Shown one piece after another: positions 41,315-47,606 of a DNA stretch of 47,606 nt (its first letter is position 1; each line of letters begins with the position of its first letter). The stretch is taken from contig JALKBU010000332.1 in the NCBI GenBank assembly GCA_023091735.1, positions 1-47,606 on the forward strand, given 5' to 3'. This stretch comes from Trichomonas tenax (Eukaryota; Parabasalia; Trichomonadida; Trichomonadidae). A model generated the notes under the pieces. That model saw nothing but the letters and a program-made list of their open reading frames with translations, made no database searches and was not told the origin of the DNA. A program made the position numbers and the translations under genes.

Positions 41315-42631
41315 ATGAGTGGAAAAGTCAACAAGAGAAAAGTCGTCACCTTTCAATTAGTGTCCCGCAGTGTCGAGGATCCCCTCAATGCGGATCCGAA
41401 CGCCTCAGCGCACGTACTTGTCCCTATCCATATCGGAGAAGACGTCGATCCAGCTTTGGTCGAGCGCCTTCAGAAGCAGATGACACCGGAAGCGAAGAAA
41501 CAACAGAAGCATAAAACGGAAAAGCGTGGTATCGGCGCTAGATACAATAAAATCTTTGGTGAGGATCTTCCAGATGATGGAGAAGACTACTCCCAGTACT
41601 TCAAAGCTATCGACGAAGAGAATGATGATGGTGTTTTCGTTGCTCCAGACGGCTCTGTTCACGATTTGAGAAAGCATGAAATTGAAGATGTCGATGTTCT
41701 CGTCGACAAGCTCGGATTCACACCTGATATGTTCGGTACAGAGGTAGACCACACAATTCCAAAGCTTATCGATGATACAAACGATCCACTCGCAGGGGGC
41801 ATCGATCCAGAGCTTTTATTGGCTATGGACGATGAAAACGCTCCTCCTCTTGAGGATGATTTCATTTCAAAGCTCCTCGACGCTGAAATGAATGATGAAG
41901 AAGATTTCGAAGACGAAGACGGAGAAACATTCAACGATTATAATGCCCAAGGAAAGCAAATCAAGAAAACTATCAGCCGCGTTTCAGCAACACCATCACA
42001 CATGTCTCACATCTCACACAGAAGCCACGCTATGGATATGCAGGAGCAGAAGGTTGACTATCTCGTTAAGACACTCTTCGAAGAGGAAGAAGAGGACATT
42101 CTCGAGGAAGACAACTTAGAGCCAGCTGCCATCGATTGGAGTGAGATTGCCGCAGATATGAAGACATTCGACGGACAGATCAAGTTAAACCCAATCAAAC
42201 CTTCTCCAGAGACATGCATCAACAGACCAATGCCAGAGCATGAGGAAGAGGAGGGGCACGAAGAAGAGGAAGAAGATAATCCATACGCTCGCCGTGAAAT
42301 TCCTCTCGATATCAGATCTGTCACTGAAAACGCATCAACAACAAACAACCTTCCAGCGCAAATCAGAGGCGCGCCAAAGAAGAAGAATCCCAAGAAGCAA
42401 GAGGAGGAAGAGGAAGTAGAAGTTCCACTCCCACCAGAGTTCCAGCCAAAGCCAGGAGAGACAAAGGAAGAGGCAAAGGCGAGAAAGAAGGCGATTAAGG
42501 AGTACCAGAGACAAAAGAGAATGTTGAAGAAGGAGAGAAAGATTAAATTCAGCAAGGCCACAACAAAGGTCAGGAAATCTATTGCTGCCAATGGTGCAAC
42601 AAGAGGTACTAGAGTTTATAATCTTGACTAA
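41315..42631 (+). CDS. LTV1: LTV1 homologue, 40S ribosome assembly factor
   Basis: LTV1 accompanies pre-40S particles during small-subunit maturation and leaves after phosphorylation. The 438-residue protein has the family layout: N-terminal KRKVVTFQLVSRSVEDPLNADPN with HVLVPI (about 8-38), then FGEDLPDDGEDYSQYFK (the D-Y-x-Q-x-L/F-K signature), long acidic stretches (DAEMNDEEDFEDEDGE, FEEEEEDILEED), PLDIRSVTEN, and a Lys/Arg-rich C-terminal helix (EEAKARKKAIKEYQRQKRMLKKERKIKF). GC-rich codons fit co-expression with fibrillarin and eS24. Confidence 0.9.
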   Translation: MSGKVNKRKVVTFQLVSRSVEDPLNADPNASAHVLVPIHIGEDVDPALVERLQKQMTPEAKKQQKHKTEKRGIGARYNKIFGEDLPDDGEDYSQYFKAIDEENDDGVFVAPDGSVHDLRKHEIEDVDVLVDKLGFTPDMFGTEVDHTIPKLIDDTNDPLAGGIDPELLLAMDDENAPPLEDDFISKLLDAEMNDEEDFEDEDGETFNDYNAQGKQIKKTISRVSATPSHMSHISHRSHAMDMQEQKVDYLVKTLFEEEEEDILEEDNLEPAAIDWSEIAADMKTFDGQIKLNPIKPSPETCINRPMPEHEEEEGHEEEEEDNPYARREIPLDIRSVTENASTTNNLPAQIRGAPKKKNPKKQEEEEEVEVPLPPEFQPKPGETKEEAKARKKAIKEYQRQKRMLKKERKIKFSKATTKVRKSIAANGATRGTRVYNLD

Positions 42632-42769
42632 GTTATATTTTTTATATATTTTTTTATTTTAGAAATAAAGTTCTTTTTGGTTATATAAAAAAGCGAACTA
42701 CATTATACAATATTTTACTAATATAAGATATCATAATGAAAGATTATGATAGAATAAATTAACAAACAT

Positions 42770-44030
42770 CTATATTAAAGAAAAGGTCCCCATCATCGGA
42801 TTGTGGTCATAGTTGGATATACTACCCCCATAATTGGAGTTTATTATTTTGTTATACCATGGAATGAATCTTTCGCATATTTCTTGATAATCTTCGTGCT
42901 TGCTGAGTATCTTTTGAAGTTCTGGATCTTTGGATGCATTTTCTTGTAGATTCGACAAAAAATATGCACAATTTGCTGTCGCTGCGCATCTGACCCGAGA
43001 AGGCGCTTCTGCGGCAATTACTGGGATGACTAAATCTAATGTGATCTCACAAAATGTCTTAATCTTTATGAAAGATCCAATAACTCTAAATGCAGCAGCA
43101 AGTGTGTTAGAAGCATCTGGTACAACAGCCAATAGACTGATTATTGCTGAAAGTAGTTGAGTAACTGAAGTTTCATTAAAATCGCCTTCTGATCTGATGA
43201 CCATTTTAGATAAAAAGTCTAATGCGTAGGTCATAGCGGCATTAGGATGCAGATAACTTGTTGTTACGAGTTCTATTGCAGGATTTATCAAAGGACGAAG
43301 ATTTCCAATGTTTTTCGTGCATATCACAGAATTAACAGCTTCCCAGTATTCATTCTCTATTTCCTTTAAACTGTGTCTGAAAACGAGCGCTTCACAAACC
43401 TCCTCAGAGCAAAATGACGGCCACATTATCCTATTGTTTGCACCGTGAGAGATAAGGCGTAACATGCATTTTACAGTCTCTATTACTTGATGCTCTGTGA
43501 GAATGCGAACGATATAAGTTGTTAGTTTAGTTTCAACGAGATTTTTTTGTATTTCCGTTAATTCAGAGTCTTTTTTGAAAATTTCCTTGAAAAGGTCATA
43601 AACACCCGTATTGTCGACGTATTCGAGAAGATTATACAAAAATCCTGTTGATTCATGACATGCGTTTGGACATTGAGTGAAAAGGCATAAAAATAATGTA
43701 GCTAATCGACTTAACACCGATGGGTTGCCCTGATGATTCATAATAACTTGCGTACCAACGCAGAATAATATGTCGTTTTCTGTTAATGCGGAAATTACGA
43801 GCGGATTTGGCTTTGTAAACAATAGGAATGCCTTATAACCTTGTTCTGTAAGCTCAGGAGCAAGAATTAAACTCAATATTTGCTCGATATGACTGGCCAA
43901 ACTGAATGTTAGAAATTAAACTGAACAAGTTCGCCTTTCTTTCACCATAACTTTTCACAGCCTTAGATGTTGACAAATCCTTGAAGAACTGATCGAATTC
44001 GCTCAGAACTTCGCCGGATTTGTCGCCCAT
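42770..44030 (-). CDS. ARM-like helical protein with a frameshift near its N-terminus
   Basis: The N-terminus starts at the ATG at 44030 (MGDKSGEVLSEFDQFFKDL, then VKSYGERKANLFSLISNI) and stays open to about 43910. The main 375-codon frame (ASHIEQILSLILAPELTEQGY onward) is in another frame, offset by one base, and has no usable ATG of its own near the join. The two parts make one sensible helical protein only if one base is gained or lost at about 43905-43920. The body is an alpha-solenoid of ARM type (LSRLATLFLCLFTQCPNA, AMTYALDFLSKMVIR, PSRVRCAATANCAYFLSNLQ). Close similarity to other solenoids here cannot be judged by eye. It may be a fresh pseudogene or a sequence error. Confidence 0.7.
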
Positions 44031-44367
44031 TGTAAATTTTTAATTTTTGACATTTGACAGTTTACATGTTAATTTGTATAATCTTTTTATTTATCTAACA
44101 TCAAAAGTTTCATAATTTTCAATAAGAATATCACAGCATATATTACTATGATCCGCTGTATAAAGAGACACATGAAATAAACACCATATATCTAATTTTA
44201 TATTTCATAAAATATAAAGAGAAAGCATGATTAGGTTATGTTTGAAAGCTATAATTCGTTCATAGTATAATACAAAAAGATGTTTTTTTTTCTTTGATGT
44301 TGATAACAATTTTACTACCATATCTAAATATCGTATTTTCTTTCAAAACATAGAGTGCAATATTGGC
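44031..44367. other. Gene-free interval
   Basis: About 340 bp. A diverged element TTACATGTTA (about 44072) lies upstream of the ARM-like gene. Nothing else recognised. Confidence 0.35.
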
Positions 44368-44796
44368 TTAGATAATTTCTTTGTCTCCAATAATTGGTTC
44401 ATTGAGAGTCAAGGACTTCTCTGTCTCTGATTTCCTACGCTTCTTCAAAATAATCACGACTAAAATAATGACTATTAAGCAGACAAAGAATACACACGAC
44501 GATGTGATGATAATTTCCTTCTTGTATTTCGCCCAGAACGTCTTCTGTTCCGAAGGTGTATCCGGTGTTGGCTCTATTGTTGGAACATTCGGAGTGTGCG
44601 GACTTGATGTTGGTATTGGAGTTATTGTTTTTGGTTGTCTTGTTTTTGTTTTAGGCCACGTAGGAGATTCCGTCGGCCACTTCCTGATTCTTGGCGTTTT
44701 GTCCCAAGGAACAGTCGTCGGCCATTTGTATGGCGTGGGAGTACTGTCGTCCCACGACGATGCACCAGCAACATGAGAAATTACGAGGGAGAGCAT
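44368..44796 (-). CDS. Mucin-like type I membrane protein with acidic-free short tail
   Basis: From the in-frame ATG at 44796 the product has 142 residues: a short hydrophobic start (MLSLVISHVAGASS), a Thr/Pro/Trp-rich ectodomain of about 75 residues (PTPYKWPTTVPW, KWPTESPTWPKTK, PKTITPIPTSSPHTP) likely O-glycosylated, one membrane span (IIITSSCVFFVCLIVIILVVIIL), KKRRK as stop-transfer, and a cytoplasmic tail ending LNEPIIGDKEII. A better signal peptide would begin at the ATG at 44842 (MKSQ), but a 10-bp duplication (TATTTGA at 44818-44824 and 44828-44834) puts it out of frame. It is probably a small cell-surface protein; family unknown. Confidence 0.7.
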   Translation of the reverse strand: MLSLVISHVAGASSWDDSTPTPYKWPTTVPWDKTPRIRKWPTESPTWPKTKTRQPKTITPIPTSSPHTPNVPTIEPTPDTPSEQKTFWAKYKKEIIITSSCVFFVCLIVIILVVIILKKRRKSETEKSLTLNEPIIGDKEII

Positions 44797-44817
44797 TGCT
44801 GATAATGGCAAAACCGC

Positions 44818-44834
44818 TATTTGACAATATTTGA
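44818..44834. repeat. 10-bp short duplication in a signal-peptide region
   Basis: TATTTGA occurs twice with a 10-bp offset. The offset is not a multiple of three, and the codons on either side read MKSQ-I and AVLPLSAM when one unit is ignored, so the duplication breaks the frame. Confidence 0.7.
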
Positions 44835-44919
44835 CTCTTCATACTTTACATGACATTCAAACTTTGACATATATTTTTTTTGGTCATATAAAGTACAATT
44901 CGATATGTAAATCGAAATT

Positions 44920-44929
44920 TGACAAGTAA
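44920..44929 (+). promoter_or_regulatory. TGACAAGTAA variant of the recurrent promoter element
   Basis: Nine of ten bases match the TGACATGTAA element. It lies in the intergenic stretch between the mucin-like gene (minus) and the transporter (plus). Confidence 0.25.
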
Positions 44930-45131
44930 ATTGACAGTTTTCGGACTCTGGCATTAAAAAGTGATTAAATTGGGATATCTGTTTATTAAAAATCCTTAAT
45001 ACTAACTTATTATCATATTCTACAATAATGACTATTAGTGGATATTATTTATATCTTTAAATATGAAGTGAGTTTCGAGATAAATCAATTTTTTCCAACA
45101 TCAAATGATGTAAATAAGCAAAATTATCATT

Positions 45132-46295
45132 ATGCTCTTCGGAAAAGGTGCTCTTTGGCTTTCGATTTGGTTTGTTCTGAATGTCTGTCTGACACTGATG
45201 AACAAAGGAATTTTGGCCAAAATGGACTTTAAATATCAGATTTTAATGAGTTTTATGCATCAATCAATTTCAACTTTCCTTTCTTTCGTTGAAGGACTGC
45301 GGCCAAAGAAAGCGGGCGAAAAGTCAAAACAAGGTGCGTATACAATTGATCAATTTGAAAAAAAAGTAATGTTTCGAATTATAACTCTTTCACTTTTATT
45401 CACAATGAATATCGTAACAGGAAATGCATCACTATACTATTGTTCCGTCGCTTTCACACAAATTGTTCGCGCGATAATTCCGTTGTTAACAATGATTTTC
45501 TCGTTTTTCTTTTTGAATTCGAAATACAACGTCCAACACATTCTTTCGTGTTTGATAATTTGCGTTAGTATTGCTCTCAGTTGTTTTGGAGAATTAAATT
45601 TAACACTTCGCGGCTTCATTATGATTGTAATTGGATGAGTTTTGAGCTCTGCTAAGTCAATTTCCATCAAATTGGTGTTAGCTGTCCAGTTTTCACTCAA
45701 ATCCGAGGATTTATTAGCGAGAATTGCTCCATTTTCTGCAATGGAGATGTTTGCACTTGCGTGCTACAACAAAGAGCCACAGAAGATCTTAGATTCAAGG
45801 GGAAAATACAAAGCATCACTTTCTTGCATTTGTGTTCCGATAATTAGCGGAATTATTGCATATTTCTTGAATTTAACAAATTTCTTGGCGACACATCACA
45901 CATCTCCTCTCACAGTTACAGTTGCAGGCTGCGTTAAGTAGACTGTCACTATTGTTTTGTCTGTTATGATGTTTGATAAGCTTCTGACAATGACAAACAT
46001 CTTTGGAATTGTTATAACAACTGTTGGCTCAACATGGTATTCATTAATAGGATTTATCGAAGAAAAGAAGAAATCAAAGGCCAAAGAACTCGAAGCACAA
46101 GAAGCTCCTTTAGTTCCAGACAATGAATCAGCTCAAATTAGTCTTCAATTATTTCAGGAGGTCTCCATTCTTAAAAAAAGCAGCAAAAAGTTCGAAAGCA
46201 TTTCGGCGGATGTATCAGATGTTCAAATATCTCAGAATGAAGATGATAATGATGCTGAAAGGTCCCAAGATACTATAGACCAATCTGAAGACTAA
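45132..46295 (+). pseudogene. SLC35/TPT-type nucleotide-sugar or triose-phosphate transporter with two in-frame stops
   Basis: A 388-codon frame is open except for TGA at codon 169 (45636-45638, in MIVIG-stop-VLSSAKSI) and TAG at codon 270 (45939-45941, in AGCVK-stop-TVTIVLS). There is no frameshift. The N-terminus (LWLSIWFVLNVCLTLMNKGIL) is the classic first helix of TPT/SLC35 carriers, followed by SLYYCSVAFTQIVRAIIPLLTMIFSFFF, which matches the family's conserved S-x-A-(F/Y)-T-x-x-(V/I)-(R/K)-A segment, and FGIVITTVGSTWYSLI near the last helix. About ten membrane spans are visible. Such carriers exchange nucleotide sugars across Golgi or ER membranes. An Inr (TCATTATGC) sits only 3 nt before the ATG. 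It is a young pseudogene or subject to read-through. Confidence 0.8.
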
Positions 46296-46386
46296 TTTTT
46301 TTTGATCATTCATAAGTCGAAGAAGAAAAATGTTTTTAAATAACAAACATTTTAGAAATTTGTATATTTTTTAATATAGAGTAAAT

Positions 46387-47298
46387 TTAATTATTGTTAA
46401 TACTTCTGATTAATGCTGCAGCTTCAGTTGCATCACTCTCTACTGCAACGTCGAGCGGAGTCTTGTTTCGATTATTCTTTTGATATCTGTCTTCCATCTT
46501 TTGGCACAAAAATCTGCAGACATCGACTTTATTCCACATTGCTGCATAATGGAGAGCAGTTTGTCCATAGACATCACGATCACTTGTTTCAAAATATTTT
46601 TTAGCAAAATGAATGCCTTCAACTGAACCTGCAATAGCAAATTTATGTATTATTGAACAACGTGCATTATTTCGAACTTTAACATCAGCACCAAAATAAG
46701 CGAGTCTTGAAACAACAGAAACATCGCCTTTGGATGCAGCGTAAAGAAGCACATTATTGTTTTCGCTGTCTTTCACGTTCATGCATTCAGATTTCGCGAT
46801 AGTTCCAATTGTATCGTTGTCGTTTTGTTCAAGACATTTTTTCAGTAAATTATATATTTTTTCATTTGTTGCATTTGCTCTATCACTCATTATCACATTT
46901 AATTCACGCTTGTTGGCCTCTGTGATCGCAATTGCAGTTTGAGAATTTTGTTTTTTATTTATGATTTGTTTAAGTCTAGATAATATAGTACTGATGCACT
47001 GCTTCATGTCGTTAAGTACATTTAGATCCAAAACAGCCGAAAGAAATCCTAATGCGTCGCATATTGATTCAAAATTGCAAAAATCAACTTTACAATGCTG
47101 AATCATTTCAAAAACATCTGCAGTTTTGAAGTACTGCTTAGCTTTGCTTAAAAATGCTGAAAATAATTGATAATCAAATTTTGCGTAATTTAAACTAGTA
47201 ATAATTTCGCTTTTGGTTCTGCACTTGTAAAAGTGGTCTTCGAATACATACCTGGATATGTTTAATCCGATGTTTTCATAACTAATTCTTAATGTCAT
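46387..47298 (-). CDS. Ankyrin-repeat protein, 303 residues
   Basis: It belongs to the large trichomonad ankyrin family, with a helical N-terminal region (about 1-150, including AKFDYQLFSAFLSKAKQYF and FCNFESICDALGFLSAVLDL) followed by ankyrin repeats from about 175 to the end: NNVLLYAASKGDVSVVSRLAYFGADV, CSIIHKFAIAGSVEGIHFAKKYF, GQTALHYAAMWNKVDVCRFLCQKM and KTPLDVAVESDATEAAALI. The role is protein binding; nothing more specific can be said. The start is supported by TCATTTTTT (47309-47301), which gives an 8-nt leader. Two TGACATGTAA elements lie 111 and 129 bp upstream. Confidence 0.9.
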   Translation of the reverse strand: MTLRISYENIGLNISRYVFEDHFYKCRTKSEIITSLNYAKFDYQLFSAFLSKAKQYFKTADVFEMIQHCKVDFCNFESICDALGFLSAVLDLNVLNDMKQCISTILSRLKQIINKKQNSQTAIAITEANKRELNVIMSDRANATNEKIYNLLKKCLEQNDNDTIGTIAKSECMNVKDSENNNVLLYAASKGDVSVVSRLAYFGADVKVRNNARCSIIHKFAIAGSVEGIHFAKKYFETSDRDVYGQTALHYAAMWNKVDVCRFLCQKMEDRYQKNNRNKTPLDVAVESDATEAAALIRSINNN

Positions 47299-47300
47299 GA

Positions 47301-47309
47301 AAAAAATGA
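47301..47309 (-). promoter_or_regulatory. Initiator (Inr) of the ankyrin gene
   Basis: TCATTTTTT on the minus strand, 8-nt leader to the ATG at 47298. Confidence 0.6.
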
Positions 47310-47346
47310 ATTGAACGATTAAAAAAATCCATCACTTTTTATATTT

Positions 47347-47605
47347 TCACTTTTTAAAAAGTTTTGTTAGAAAAGGGGACTGGGACAAAATAGAACAACG
47401 TGCTTTTCTGACATGTAACTTATTTTTGACATGTAAAGTCAGAATGTCAAAATAAAGGAAAGTGACGTGTTTGCGCGGGAAAAATGGAAAAGTGTCAATA
47501 GGTTGAAATGGATTGAACTCATGTTGGAAGCCAAAGAAGACTTCATTATGAGTAGTTGTGGCCTCATAGTGAAGGATGACCTGGTGATCTAGCAGAGATG
47601 CATCC
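47347..47605 (-). CDS. Partial open frame entering from the right edge
   Basis: On the minus strand a frame is open for 85 codons from the right edge to TGA at 47347-47349 (starting DASLLDHQVILHYEATT, later FFGFQHEFNPFQPIDTF). The first 35 codons are in DNA clearly less AT-rich than its surroundings. The rest runs through the promoter elements of the ankyrin gene, which argues that at least the distal part is fortuitous. No family recognised. Confidence 0.25.
   Translation of the reverse strand, partial: DASLLDHQVILHYEATTTHNEVFFGFQHEFNPFQPIDTFPFFPRKHVTFLYFDILTLHVKNKLHVRKARCSILSQSPFLTKLFKK
47409..47436 (+). promoter_or_regulatory. Two tandem TGACATGTAA elements
   Basis: Exact copies at 47409-47418 and 47427-47436, offset by 18 bp, upstream of the minus-strand ankyrin gene. 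Confidence 0.45.
47470..47483. promoter_or_regulatory. E2F-like site near the right edge
   Basis: TTTGCGCGGGAAAA is a strong match to the E2F/DP consensus and shares TTTGCGCGGG with the reverse complement of the site at 121-134. Confidence 0.3.
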
Positions 47606-47606
47606 A

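Noticed and set aside
42058..42591. Ser-rich minus-strand frame opposite LTV1
   Set aside because: Antisense of Glu/Lys-rich codons, which gives Ser/Phe/Leu runs; not a gene.

Overview
The window comes from a trichomonad parabasalid, most likely Trichomonas vaginalis or a very close relative. The signs are a pyrophosphate-dependent phosphofructokinase of trichomonad type, BspA-type leucine-rich-repeat surface proteins, a protein with an initiator-binding domain (IBD), TCA-type initiator (Inr) motifs a few bases upstream of many start codons, stop codons that run into a TAAA polyadenylation signal, no visible introns, and GC-rich codons in highly expressed genes set in very AT-rich intergenic DNA.

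Layout. 0-6 kb: fibrillarin (+), ribosomal protein eS24 (-), a large unknown protein (-) and a RING-IQ-RING ubiquitin-ligase-like protein of RNF32 architecture (-). 5.8-7.9 kb: a gene graveyard with a broken secreted-protein gene, an inverted fragment of a membrane-protein tail, and a decayed BspA gene. 8.3-11.2 kb: a small unknown protein, a TRIC-like channel and a CS/Sel1 tail-anchored protein, all on minus. 13.1-15.8 kb: a plasma-membrane-type Ca2+-ATPase (+). 15.8-20.1 kb: more than 4 kb with no convincing gene, holding two apparent transposon-like elements: a 1227-bp one with about 50-bp inverted ends flanked by identical 18-bp direct repeats, and a 753-bp one with 16-bp TA-flanked ends. 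20.1-25 kb: PPi-PFK (+), a La-motif protein (+), a tail-anchored protein (-) and glutamate dehydrogenase (-) carrying two in-frame TAG codons. 25-30 kb: a 120-bp-period tandem repeat, then a 1443-residue secreted BspA-like protein (+). 30.5-34 kb: WD40-like protein (-), a small acidic protein (+) and a helical-repeat protein (+). 34.4-39.9 kb: a second tandem repeat of about 111 bp, an ankyrin/acidic-tail protein (+), a GT61-type glycosyltransferase (+) and an IBD protein (-). 40-40.9 kb: a decayed beta-helix (Pmp-like) surface-protein gene. 41.3-47.6 kb: the 40S assembly factor LTV1 (+), a frameshifted ARM-like gene (-), a mucin-like type I membrane protein (-), an SLC35/TPT-type transporter with two in-frame stops (+), and an ankyrin-repeat protein (-).

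There are no operons; genes are single units on both strands. Three genes (fibrillarin, eS24, LTV1) belong to ribosome biogenesis, PPi-PFK and GDH to central metabolism, and the Ca2+-ATPase and TRIC-like channel to cation handling. The IBD protein belongs to the same domain family as the protein that reads the Inr motifs seen throughout the window.

The less expected signals are: a cluster of genes that stay in a single frame but carry isolated stop codons; the long-direct-repeat TIR element; two unrelated intergenic tandem repeats with periods of 110-120 bp; an exact 10-mer TGACATGTAA found six times, always just upstream of a gene; and a 10-bp duplication that pushes a signal peptide out of frame. 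All reading is by eye from the sequence; no database search was run.
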